Assembly (NCBI GenBank): GCA_012959805.1
Contig: DUCN01000125.1
Span: 1 to 57,794, forward strand
DNA from: Myxococcales bacterium
GTDB lineage: Bacteria > Myxococcota_A > UBA9160 > UBA4427
Length of the DNA stretch: 57,794 nucleotides
Direction: 5' to 3'
Positions 34,185-43,900 of the stretch are shown here, one piece after another. Every line of letters starts with the position of its first letter. Position 1 is the stretch's first letter. Both the position numbers and the translations under genes were made by a program. A model generated the notes under the pieces. It was not told where the DNA came from and ran no database searches. It saw nothing but the letters and a program-made list of their open reading frames with translations.

Positions 34185-35577
34185 GTCGTGCCGAATCAGG
34201 CTGGTTCGGCAAAGGTTCTGTCAGAAATCCCGGGCGATCGAAGACGCTTCGGTCGCCGTTCGGCGCGAACGTCGACGAAAAGGACCGGAACACGAGTCCG
34301 TCAACGATGCCCTGGGCGAGGTGCGGCGAATAGCTGTTGTTGAAGAGGATGTCCCCGGGAAGGCTCTCGTGTCGCTCGCCATCGACGCCGTAGATCACCG
34401 GCCCACTCAGGACATAATAGAACTCCGGAATCACATGGCTATGTTCGACATAGGTCGAGCGCGCGCCCCACGCGGATTGTGAAAAATTGAAATCCCACCG
34501 GCCGTCCGGCCGAGTCGCACGGAAGATCGCCTTGTGGCGTGCGATCTTGATCATGCGGTCCACGACGGCCCCAAGCGAACCCACGTCATCGGAGAAGAAG
34601 AAGCCGCCACTGCGCAGGGTTTCTTCAGAAAGCCACGGAATCTCATCGGCGTGTCCGAAAACAGGAACCTTCGGATAGAGTTTGCCAGATTCACCTAACG
34701 CTTCGAGGGCATCGGCGCGAGCGGATGCTTCTCGCGCGTAAATCGAGTTCGCGGCGGCCGCCACGGCGGGTCTCGTCGAATCGATTTCTTGTGACTCGGT
34801 ATCCGGCTCACCCCAAAAATCGTAGTCGTCGCCAAAATTCGCCTGCGCCGGCTGTAAGTGTTGATTCGCGCCCGTTAGGTAGTAGCCGGAATCGATATAG
34901 GCCTGGTCGCCACCCGGTGCCCATCTGATCCAGAGCAGCCGAAGCGGGGCGTCCTCGTAGGCGATGATGCGACGCTCGGCATAGGGCTCGAGCTTCGCAG
35001 TTGCGCCTCGTGTGACTCGGAAGGCTTCACCATCGACGCTGATCTCGCCTCTGCCGCCGATCACGATATACGCACCCGGCGCACCATCAGCATGCGCTGG
35101 CAGCAAGCCACCCGCGCCTAAGATCAGTTGCCTGATTTCGAGATCGGGATGATCGAAGGCCAAGCGGATTCGGAGCGAAGCGAAAAGGTCGTCGACTTCA
35201 GCCGGCGCCTCTTCACGGATTGCCACCCAGTCGAAGGGAAGGAGCGCTTCGATGTCACCCCACGCCATCTCAGAACTGCGGTGCCGCGCGCCGTACCACT
35301 CGATCGGATCGGGTGAGTTCGGGTCGACCTGATCACGCGCCCGTCGCTCTCTGAACTCTGCGTATTTATAGCGGTAGGGATCCGTCGGATCATCGACCCG
35401 TGAGTAGATCGTCGGGTCCACGGTCTCCGGAGACGTGTCTGACGAAGGAGGTGGCCCACCGAGCCCCATACAGCCCAATGACGAGAACAGCGCGATCAGC
35501 GAGGCGGATATCGCAAGCCGACTTAGCCTCCCGTCTGCAAATCGTGAGTCGAATCGTCCGTCCCGAACTGAAAACAT
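34150..35577 (-). CDS. bicupin lipoprotein
   Basis: 475 residues from the ATG at 35577, chosen for the perfect GGAGG five bases upstream. The leader ends in the lipobox SSLGC, so it is probably membrane-anchored. Two cupin-like regions are visible. The first (about residues 150-225) has [20 protein letters not shown]. The second (about 370-440) has [15 protein letters not shown], the metal-binding HxHxxxE block, and [15 protein letters not shown] with the last His ligand. The second cupin resembles those of metal-dependent lyases and oxygenases, including DMSP lyases, but I cannot assign a reaction. It is transcribed away from the IS30 scar. Confidence 0.75.
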   Translation of the reverse strand: MFSVRDGRFDSRFADGRLSRLAISASLIALFSSLGCMGLGGPPPSSDTSPETVDPTIYSRVDDPTDPYRYKYAEFRERRARDQVDPNSPDPIEWYGARHRSSEMAWGDIEALLPFDWVAIREEAPAEVDDLFASLRIRLAFDHPDLEIRQLILGAGGLLPAHADGAPGAYIVIGGRGEISVDGEAFRVTRGATAKLEPYAERRIIAYEDAPLRLLWIRWAPGGDQAYIDSGYYLTGANQHLQPAQANFGDDYDFWGEPDTESQEIDSTRPAVAAAANSIYAREASARADALEALGESGKLYPKVPVFGHADEIPWLSEETLRSGGFFFSDDVGSLGAVVDRMIKIARHKAIFRATRPDGRWDFNFSQSAWGARSTYVEHSHVIPEFYYVLSGPVIYGVDGERHESLPGDILFNNSYSPHLAQGIVDGLVFRSFSSTFAPNGDRSVFDRPGFLTEPLPNQPDSARLADDILFHPAE

Positions 35578-35660
35578 GTGTTCCTCCAAAGAGATGCGCG
35601 TGCGCATAGTGACTAAGATCCACACCATTCAGCAACGTGGATCGCGGCTTTTCTCGTCCA

Positions 35661-35879
35661 TCATGCGCGTCCGACAGAAATCGGAGCCCAGCGACTTCGC
35701 CAGGGATTTGCCGCTTCCAGCTCATAAGCGAGCTCGAGCAAGACGCGATCCTGCCCGGGAATCGCAGAGGAATGACTGCCGATCGGTTGCCCCCTCGCGG
35801 TCCGGAAGAGGGGAACGCTCATCGCTGGCACCCCCGTCGTATTCGCAAGCACTGTGTAATTCAAGTTTGGTCTCCACAA
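35661..35879 (-). pseudogene. amidase C-terminal fragment
   Basis: The minus strand encodes NYTVLANTTGVPAMSVPLF, GQPIGSHSSAIPGQDRVLLE and LAYELEAANPW. This is the end of an amidase signature-family protein (the NxTGxPAxSxPL block, the GLPIGxQ-like block and the LEAAxPW tail). The catalytic two thirds are missing: homology stops near 35868 where the IS30 transposase sequence begins on the other strand. It is a different gene from the intact amidase at 12320-13771. Confidence 0.72.
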
Positions 35880-36615
35880 CAGATCAGTGCGAGACTTCGC
35901 TTCGAGAACCCCGACGACCCCGAGCTACGCGTGTCGCATGAAACAATCTATCAGTCTCTCTTCGTTCAATCCCGCGGAGCTCTGCGAAAAGAGCTTTCCG
36001 CGTGCCTTCGTTCAAAGCGCACGCGTCGGCGCCCTCATGGCCGAAAAGATCCGGGCGGATACATCAGAGACATGGTTCTCATCTCCGATCGTCCGGCTGA
36101 GATAGAAGACCGCGCGGTTCCTGGACATTGGGAAGGCGATCTCATTCTCGGAGCCCGAGGACAATCAGCAATCGCGACTCTTGTCGAGCGTCAGACTCGA
36201 TACGTGATGTTGGTCGCCGTTGGCCGAGACAAAACCAGCAGCCATGTCTGTTCGTTGATCGCCAAGAAGATCAAGGCGCTGCCAAAGCATCTCTCCGTAT
36301 CCCTAACGTGGGATCGAGGCAAGGAACTCGCGAACCACGTCCAGTTCAGCGTTGCCACTGGAGTCCAAGTCTACTTCTGCGACCCGCGTAGTCCATGGCA
36401 GCGAGGCAGCAATGAAAATACGAACGGCCTACTGCGGCAGTACTTTCCAAAAGGGACCGACCTCGCGGTCCACAGCCAGCAACATCTCGACCGAGTGGCT
36501 CACATGCTCAATGATCGACCTCGACAAACGCTCGAATGGATGAAACCATCAGAGAAACTTGCTGAACTGTTGCGATGACCGAATGAGAGCGCCGGGTGAA
36601 GTCCACGGGCGTAGC
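35866..36615 (+). mobile_element. IS30-family element, 5'-truncated transposase
   Basis: The transposase frame runs through VWSPQQISARL to a stop at 36576-36578. It includes the DDE core in order: GHWEGDLIL (first Asp), TWDRGKELANH (second Asp) and NENTNGLLRQYFPKGTD (Glu). IS30 proteins normally have 100-150 residues of helix-turn-helix before the WSPQQI block. Here the frame stays open leftwards to 35637, but that part is the reverse of an amidase gene, so the DNA-binding end is gone. The right end lies near 36590-36615, inside a PAS-domain gene. The left inverted repeat was not found. Not expected to move by itself. Confidence 0.8.
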
Positions 36616-36790
36616 CGAATATCTCGGTCGCTAAAGGATTCCATTCGACAACCGCACCGGCTGTATCGATAACGACAAGTGCATCGAGCGTTGCGCTCAG
36701 AATCGCCTGAGCAGGGTGCCTCTGCAGGTCTGTCGATCGTTCAAACCAACAGGTCGCAGGAAGTTCGCTCGGGTCGTCCATCTCTACCAT
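36592..36790 (-). pseudogene. PAS-domain sensor gene, N-terminal fragment
   Basis: From 36790 the minus strand encodes a short polar start, then AILSATLDALVVIDTAGAVV and EWNPLATEIFGYAR. This is the first half of a PAS sensory domain; homologues would continue with a REEALG-type helix. Homology stops near 36612 at the end of the IS30 element. What the full protein was (kinase, cyclase or regulator) cannot be told. Confidence 0.7.
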
Positions 36791-37209
36791 CCTTGCCGGT
36801 CCGGCGTGTCCCTCCCGCTCTGATCAACTGGTCTGCTCCAGAGCGCTCATCTGGCGGACTTGTTCCTGCGAAGCGGGTCGAGAACGATCGGTGCGCTGAG
36901 GGCCCGGAGGTTCGCGCAGCTCGCCTCCGGCTATCGGCTGCAGCTACCGGCATCCGAATCGTACGGGGGAAAGCTTTAAATCGTCCACAATCGGGGGTAT
37001 TATGCCTCGGTCTGAATCTTGTTGTCCTATCTATACCTACGGTCGTTGGGAAAGTGAGCCTCCTTTCTCCTACTCCCCGCGTCCGTGCCCGCCGATGTGG
37101 ATTAGATATTCATGAGCCTTCACTCACCCACCGAACGTTCCACCTCGTTTGGGCTGAGGGATGCTGTTGATCACTCTGCGGTGCGCCACGCCGCAGATTA
37201 GGGGTTTTC
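36791..37209. other. intergenic region upstream of the TonB receptor
   Basis: No coding frame was recognised. It holds the promoter of the TonB-dependent receptor and copy A (36999-37045) of a diverged repeat also found at 40658-40707 and 44481-44521. I looked for a cobalamin-type riboswitch, which often precedes such receptors, and did not see its conserved boxes. AGGGG at 37200-37204 serves the receptor's TTG start. Confidence 0.5.
36999..37045 (+). repeat. diverged element, copy A
   Basis: Starts ATTATGCCTCGGTCTGAA and ends ATACCTACGGTCG. It aligns without gaps to copy B over about 50 bases at roughly two thirds identity. The right part resembles a TetR-type palindrome (ATACCGACCGGTCGGT-like). 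It lies 165 bases before the TonB receptor start. Confidence 0.4.
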
Positions 37210-39306
37210 TTGACCGTCGATCACTTGAAGCGCCGGCGCGGAGCCCGTCGCCGTACTTCACTCACCCATGCGATCGGCGCGTCCTCAGTCATGCGTGCGC
37301 TAGCGATAGCGTCCAGCTTGTTGGCTGCGACTTCACCCGCTGGCACCGAGGAGATTTCCAACTCGATTTCCGACTACGAGGAAATCGTCGTCACGGCAGC
37401 GCGTCGAGAACGCCTAAAGTCCGACGTCCCCGTCAGTGTGACCGTCATCAGCGGAGCCGATCTCGAGGAAACCGCGGCCCAAAGTCTGGACGATGCCCTG
37501 CGGATCGTTGCGGGGATTGGACTTCCCGCGCAAAGCAGCATCGTCAGTCATCCGACATCCCAATCGATCTCGTTGCGGGGCCTCGGAGCGACACGCGCGC
37601 TCGTTCTATTGGACGGGATTCCATTGAACGATGGCTTTGGGGGGTGGGTCAACTGGAGCAAAATTCCGCTTCGCAACATCGATCGAGTCGAGATCGTGCG
37701 CGGGGGTGGATCGAGTCTCTATGGAACCTACGCGATGGGCGGTGTCATCAACATCGTGACGCGTCCCGCCGAAGGCCGGTCCGCTCAGCTTGATGGAAGC
37801 TACGGCAGCCAAAATACCACTCGTATCGATGCGTATGGAAGCGAACAGTTCGGTGATACCACTGTGGCGCTTCAATATGACTATTTCAATACCAGTGGAT
37901 ACAAGGTCGTTCCCCGCTCGGAGCGAGGGCCGGTCGACCAGAAGGCCGATTCCGAACACCACAATTGGACGTTAAGCGCCAATCACGCATTCTCCGAGAA
38001 TGTCGACCTCTCGTTCACCGGCACTCTCTTTCGCGAAAAAAGAAACGTCGGTACGCGACTCTCGGACAATCAACGAGATGTGGTGGACTACTCCACTCGC
38101 CTTAGAGCCGAAATGGAGAACGGGGACGAAATCCAGCTTGCCCTCTTCGGTGAGGTCCAGGATTTTGACAACTCCAACACGCGAGTCGCTCGGGATCGCG
38201 ACAGCGAAACATTGGCACTCACTCAGAAGGTGCCCTCGAGTCAAATCGGTGCGAGCGCACAATGGTCACGGGGCTTTGATATGGCTGAGGCCCACCTGCT
38301 CGCGGGGGTAGACTTCAGGTATATCACGGGGAAGAACGAACAAACGATCGTCAACATCAATGGGGTAGACCCAGGTGATCTCGATACTGAAGGAAAACAG
38401 CAGGCGATCGGCGCATTCATGGAGCTTGAGCTCCATCCTCTGCCCGAACTTGAGGTCCTCACAAGTATCCGACTTGACTACTGGAGGAACTTTGCTGGTC
38501 TAAGAAAAGACCAGGTCGGCGATCGAATTCATTTCTCTGACAAAAACGAATTCGAAGTGAGCCCTCGGCTTTCTTTGCGGTACGAGGTGAGCGAGATCAT
38601 CGCGCTGCGGGGGGCCGTATACAGGGCTTTTCGGGCCCCCAGTTTAAATGAGCTCTATCGAGGCTTCTACGCCGGCAACACTCCGTTCAATCCGAATGCA
38701 GAGCTAGGGCCGGAGATTCTCAAGGTTGGTGGCGAACTCGGAATGGATGTGACTCACGGCCCTATGAGCCTTAGGGCAACCGGGTTCTGGAATGAGCTCA
38801 AGGACACGATTGCATTCGTGCAACAGGCCCCATTTCCCAATGCTCTATTCCAGCGCGAGAACGTGGCAAAAACACGCAGCCGAGGATTCGAGATCGAAGC
38901 CGAGCTGGAACTATTCAAGGTTCTCTCGCTGATGCCATCCTACACGTATCTCGATGCAACAATCGAAAAGTACAATCCCGATCCAAGCCGTGAGGGCAAC
39001 AAACTGCCAAACGTGCCTTCCCATATGGTCGGCTTCACCGTTAGATACGATGACCCACGAATACTCACGCTCTCGGTGCGGGGTCGCTACTTGAGTCGCC
39101 GTTATGCGAATGATCGAAATACACAACCGCTCGAGTCCCATTTCGTCATGGACATCACTGCGTCACGTGCATTTCTTGATCACTGGCAGGTTTACGTGCA
39201 GGCCTCCAATATCTTCGACAAGACGTACAGGGCTGGCCAGACGGGGCAAGTCGGTTCACTCGGCGCGCCGGCCCAGGTCTGGGGAGGTGTGCGATTTGAC
39301 TGGTAG
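37210..39306 (+). CDS. TonB-dependent outer-membrane receptor
   Basis: A 698-residue receptor. A signal sequence (hydrophobic core about 28-45) precedes the TonB box EEIVVTA (57-63). The plug domain includes VSVTVISGADLEE, ISLRGLGATRALVLLDGIPL and VEIVRGGGSSLYGTYAMGGV. The barrel ends in GGVRFDW with a C-terminal aromatic residue. Size and plug fit the vitamin B12/siderophore group (BtuB/CirA-like); ligand unknown. The start used is a TTG with AGGGG six bases upstream; a Met at residue 28 is the next option. The downstream BNR-repeat lipoprotein gene starts inside its last codons, so the two are coupled. Confidence 0.9.
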   Translation: MTVDHLKRRRGARRRTSLTHAIGASSVMRALAIASSLLAATSPAGTEEISNSISDYEEIVVTAARRERLKSDVPVSVTVISGADLEETAAQSLDDALRIVAGIGLPAQSSIVSHPTSQSISLRGLGATRALVLLDGIPLNDGFGGWVNWSKIPLRNIDRVEIVRGGGSSLYGTYAMGGVINIVTRPAEGRSAQLDGSYGSQNTTRIDAYGSEQFGDTTVALQYDYFNTSGYKVVPRSERGPVDQKADSEHHNWTLSANHAFSENVDLSFTGTLFREKRNVGTRLSDNQRDVVDYSTRLRAEMENGDEIQLALFGEVQDFDNSNTRVARDRDSETLALTQKVPSSQIGASAQWSRGFDMAEAHLLAGVDFRYITGKNEQTIVNINGVDPGDLDTEGKQQAIGAFMELELHPLPELEVLTSIRLDYWRNFAGLRKDQVGDRIHFSDKNEFEVSPRLSLRYEVSEIIALRGAVYRAFRAPSLNELYRGFYAGNTPFNPNAELGPEILKVGGELGMDVTHGPMSLRATGFWNELKDTIAFVQQAPFPNALFQRENVAKTRSRGFEIEAELELFKVLSLMPSYTYLDATIEKYNPDPSREGNKLPNVPSHMVGFTVRYDDPRILTLSVRGRYLSRRYANDRNTQPLESHFVMDITASRAFLDHWQVYVQASNIFDKTYRAGQTGQVGSLGAPAQVWGGVRFDW

Positions 39307-40615
39307 GACTAAAGCTGAGGCCGGTTCGGGACAAGATCACAAGCGAGTGTGTCCTTTAGAGGTCCGAAGCCAATGGCTCGCTACCGTGGGCTGCCTGCTT
39401 ATGGTCTTCAGCTTGTCCTGTCAGGACCGAACCACAACCCAAGACATCGGAATCGTATTCGAACAGACACCTCGGGTACTCGCCAGCGGACCACATCGTG
39501 ACCCGCAACTCGCCGTCCGCGCCTCGGGCGCGATAGTGCTCGCCCTAGTTACATCCGAAGAACGAGGAGTCGCCGATTTAGATCTGTATCTTTCGCACTC
39601 CGGCGGCGACGTATTCGAGAAACGTCTGCGCATCAATCGTGAACCCGGCAGCGTGATGAGTCATTCGGAGGGCTCGCCGGTCTTTCTCATGGGACCCCGC
39701 TCGCGGTTTCACGCCTTTTGGCTGAGCGATGTCGGGCGTGGGGTTCGCGCGCTCCGCACTTCGTTCTCGAAGGATTTCCTGAATAGCTTCGAAACGCCTA
39801 TCAGCGTGACGACCGGCGAGCGTGGCACGCCGGCATTCTTCAACGCGGAGGTCTCGGAAAACGGCGAGATCCTCGCCGCATGGTTAGGCCAGCACCCCGA
39901 AGGCGATTCGATACCGGGGACTGCCCATCTGCTTGTGAGTCGGTCGCAGGATGGCGGTTCGGAATTCTCGTCGCCGGTCGCCGTCGCTTCCAACGTTTGC
40001 CCCTGCTGTCGGCCAGCGATCGTCGCCGGAAACGATGGGGATTGGATCGTTGCCTGGCGCGACGCCGACGCGGAAAACGTCCGCCGCATCCGAGTGGCTT
40101 CGTCCAAAGATGCTGGTGACCACTGGGAACAGTGGCCCCAGCTACCCGGCCCCGGCTGGCAGATCAACGGATGCCCCCATTCGGGGCCCGCAGTTGCGCT
40201 GCACGAAGGTGTGCTTCACGTCGTTTGGTACACCGAGGCTGAGGGCGTACCGGCGCTGCTCACTACTTCGCGCTCGTTGGGCGGCGGGGTGTTCTCGGAA
40301 TTGCGACCCATTGCGCCCGAAGTGAGGGATGCGAATCATCCGTCCCTCGCCGTTGTGGGAGGGAGGCTCTTCGTGGCATTCCAGGGCCGTCCGCCAAGTG
40401 AACAAGACGGTTGGGGAAAGACCGGAATATTTCTGAAGGAACTTCGTAGTGATGGCGAAGGCGCGATCGTCAGTGTTCCGAGCGGTGGCGGGACGGCGTC
40501 TTATCCGGTCATCACCGATCTCCATGCCGGACGGCTGCTGGTTGGCTGGACGGAATCGAGCGAAGAGTCGAGTCGGGTGATGGGCGTACGCGGGAGAATC
40601 GGCGCTGCTCGCTGA
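39296..40615 (+). CDS. BNR/sialidase-fold lipoprotein with CPCC motif
   Basis: I place the start at the TTG 39296, preceded by GGAGG and overlapping the TonB receptor gene by 11 bases; this gives 439 residues with a basic leader and lipobox FSLSC. The body shows repeated strands typical of sialidase-type propellers: SxDGGxxF-like Asp boxes occur as SQDGGSEFSSP, SKDAGDHWEQWP and SRSLGGGVFSE. A striking NVCPCCRPAIV motif lies in the middle and could bind a metal or form disulfides. Probably periplasmic or surface-exposed and a partner of the receptor. Catalytic sialidase activity is not implied. Confidence 0.75.
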   Translation: MTGRTKAEAGSGQDHKRVCPLEVRSQWLATVGCLLMVFSLSCQDRTTTQDIGIVFEQTPRVLASGPHRDPQLAVRASGAIVLALVTSEERGVADLDLYLSHSGGDVFEKRLRINREPGSVMSHSEGSPVFLMGPRSRFHAFWLSDVGRGVRALRTSFSKDFLNSFETPISVTTGERGTPAFFNAEVSENGEILAAWLGQHPEGDSIPGTAHLLVSRSQDGGSEFSSPVAVASNVCPCCRPAIVAGNDGDWIVAWRDADAENVRRIRVASSKDAGDHWEQWPQLPGPGWQINGCPHSGPAVALHEGVLHVVWYTEAEGVPALLTTSRSLGGGVFSELRPIAPEVRDANHPSLAVVGGRLFVAFQGRPPSEQDGWGKTGIFLKELRSDGEGAIVSVPSGGGTASYPVITDLHAGRLLVGWTESSEESSRVMGVRGRIGAAR

Positions 40616-40990
40616 AGTGTGGGCTCTCCATCGTAGTAGCGTGCCCGAAACGGAGCGATTATGTCTCGATCGGAACCTAATTGCATATCCATACTGACCG
40701 ATGGTAGAGAAAAGGGGCAATGATCTTGGCCGGCCCCACCCCGACGGAGTACAAACCCCGACCCCATCCGCCGCGACCGGGCACTCACCCCAGTCATGCA
40801 GGGTGGGACCAGCCGTTGCTGGCCTCCACTCTTCGATCTGCCGAGCGCTAGAAGCAGATTGCATGCAAAACGCGCGCACGCTAGGCGCATTCCTGAAATG
40901 CGCCGAAGGGCTTCCCTGTTAGGCTGATGGAACGAGTAGTTCGAAGACCGATGTGTCGATCCGTCGGAAAGAAATAGATTTGGATCCAAC
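40616..40990. other. intergenic region before the large metalloprotease gene
   Basis: No coding frame or RNA was recognised. It contains copy B of the diverged element (40658-40707). It should hold the promoter of the protease gene at 40991. Confidence 0.5.
40658..40707 (+). repeat. diverged element, copy B
   Basis: Starts ATTATGTCTCGATCGGAA and contains CATACTGACCGATGGTA, an imperfect palindrome (TACTGAC / CGATGGTA) like TetR operators. Similar to copy A and, in its right half, to copy C. Confidence 0.45.
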
Positions 40991-43900
40991 ATGAGCGACG
41001 AGGCAATGCGACGGAGACTGCGACGATGGGTCGGGCTGGGCGCGGGACTATTGGTCCTCGCGGTCTGCCTGCAACTTCGAGTTCTGTGGCCCAAGCAAGA
41101 GACGCCTCCTACGCTCCCCACCGAGGTCGGCCCGGCCGCGTCCGGAAAACCGGCTGCCTCGGCCTCACGAGCGTCCGCGAAACCCCGGGCAGCCAGCCAC
41201 GCTCCGACGGGCGCTCCCGGAACCTCTTCCATCGTGTCGGCCGCCTCATCGGCTTCGCCGTCTTCCCCGTCCGGATCAGCGACACTCCCCTGCAACCTGG
41301 AAGTGGAGCGCAGCGGGCGGATCGTCCTCAGCCAGTGTGGCGAGAGCGAGCCCCTGCCCCGCGGCGAGTCGGGAGCCCGTCGCTTTCTTCGTGCCCACGC
41401 CGAGACGCTCGGGCTGCACCAAGAACTGACGAGCCTCGAAACCGTCGACGTCCAGCACGGCCTGGCCGGGACCCGCACCCTCTTCGACCAGCAGCTCGCC
41501 GGTCTGCCCGTTCATGACGCGCGCATCACGGTCAACCAGAACGCCGACGGCACAGTCACGAACGTCTACAGCACCCATCGAACCCTCGACGCAGCACCCT
41601 CCAGCGTCCCCTCGCTCTCCGCGGCACAAGCGGAACTCGTCGCGCGAGACGCCGCGGCGACGACCTCGTTGCGCATGCCCTCCAAGATCGAACCCGTCTG
41701 GTTCCCGACCTCGAACTCCGAGGTCCGCCTGGCGTGGCGACTAACGGTCTATTCGGCCGAGCCGCTCGGTGATTTCCTCACTCTAGTTGACGACGCGAGC
41801 GCCAAGGTGCTGTTCCAGGAAAATCGCATCGCCTTCGACACCGGCAGTGGATTCATCTACGAGCCCAACCCTATCCAAACCTCCGGCAACACGGGCCTCA
41901 CCGACGGCAGTGACGCCACGTCGGCGGCGCTCAACGCCGAGCGAGTCGACGTGATCCTGCTCGGCCTCGATTCCGGCGTCGGCACGCTCCGCGGAGAATT
42001 CGTCGACCTCGTCTCTCTGGCGGGTGGACTCAGCGTCCCGGACGCCGACGAAGTCACACGCGTTTACGAGTACGACCGGAGCGACGACCGCTTCGAACAG
42101 ACCGTGATCTACGCCACCGTCGACGCGATCCAGCGCTATTTCCATTCGCTCGGCTTCGATGACGACGTCGGGGCCGCCAACGGGATCCGAGACTTCCCCA
42201 CCCTCGCAAACGCCCACTGGAACACGGGCGACCAGTCCTTCTACTCCTCCGGCGACAACGCCATCCATTTCGGCGACGGCGGGGTCGACGACGGCGAGGA
42301 CGGGGACATCATCGCCCACGAGTTCGGGCACGCGGTCCAGCACGACCAGAACGCCTGCTGGGGCGGCGGCCAGATGGGCGCGATGGGCGAAGGTTTCGGC
42401 GACTATCTGGCGGCCAGCTTCTTCGCAGATGCCGGCAACGCGACCTTCCAGAGCAGCAACGCCGCGTGCGTCGGTGAGTGGGACGCCTCTTCCTCAAGCA
42501 GCTCGAACCCGCCCTGTCTGCGTCGCGTCGACGGCAGCAAACAATATCCGACCGACCTCGTCGGCTCCGTGCATGCGGACGGAGAGATCTGGTCGAGGGC
42601 GCTCTGGGACCTCCGGCAGGCCGTGGGCGCCCCGGTGGCGGACCAGCTGGTTCTCGAGCACCACTTCCTCGTCCCGTGCAACGCGAGCATGACCGACGCC
42701 GCCAATCAGGTACTCCAGGCCGACGTCAACCTCAGCGGCGGCGCGAACGACGCAGCCATCCGGACTGCCTTCTGCGATCGCGGAATCTTGTCGGGTGCGA
42801 CGTGCACGCCCCCGTCGAACCTCACTCTGACGCAGGCGCTCTCTCCGGACCCGCCCTTCGCCGGCCAGGTCACGAGCTTGACGTTGACCGCCACGAACTC
42901 GTCCGCCTCCACGCTCTCGGCCGTGGTCCTCACGGCCAACGTGCCTGAGGGCAGCAGCTACGTCGCCAGCTCGGCGAGTGACTCGGGAAACGAGTCGGGC
43001 GGGATCGTCACCTGGCCCGCGACCGATCTCGTCGCCGGCCAGGTGATCCAGCGAAGCTTCTCCATCCTGCTGGCCGCGGACCCGGGCAGTGCCACGCTCT
43101 TCGAAGACGACATGGATAGCGGCGGCAGCCTCTGGGTCGTGAGCCACGACGCAGGGGCCTTCGATTGGAGTCTCAGCACCGCCCAACCCCGGTCGGACGT
43201 AAACTCGTGGTTCGCCTCTGAACCCGCCAGCCTCTCCGATCAGTTCGTCGCCACGGCCATGCCGGTCGCGATCCTGTCGGGCACGACCACGACCCTCGAG
43301 TTCTGGCACCGCTACGACACGGAGAACACCTACGACGGCGGCGTCGTGGAGGCCTCCATTGACGGCGGCGCGAACTGGACGGATCTCGGAAGCGCGATCA
43401 CGCTGAACGGCTACTCGGGCACCGTCTCCAGCGGCTTCGGAAGCCCCATCGGAGGACGCGGTGCCTTCACCGGGAATTCCGGCAGCTATATCAAGACCGA
43501 GGTCGACCTCCAGTCCCTCGCAGGCAACAACGCGCTCATCCGCTTCAGGATGACGTCCGACAGCACCATCGGCAGCAACGGCTGGCACGTCGACGACGTA
43601 CTGATCGCCCAAGTCGTCGGCTTCGAGAGCACCTTCACCGCGTCGGGCGGGGCCTCCGGCAGCTCGACCTCGATCGTGAACGTGCAGCCACCGCCCCCCA
43701 ACACGCCGCCGCAGCTCGTGGTCAACACGAGACTCATCCTCGCCCAGGGCACCACCGGCGTCATCGGCACCAGCCAACTTCAGACAACCGACGCGGACGC
43801 GGGAGACACGCTCACGTACACGGTCTCCACGGCTCCGACGAGCGGCACGCTGAGCCCCGCGAGCGGTTTTACCCAGGCACAGATCGACGCCGGGAACGTC

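Noticed and set aside
36791..37209. Cobalamin riboswitch upstream of the TonB receptor
   Set aside because: No GCCACTG-type box or other conserved cobalamin-aptamer segment was found.
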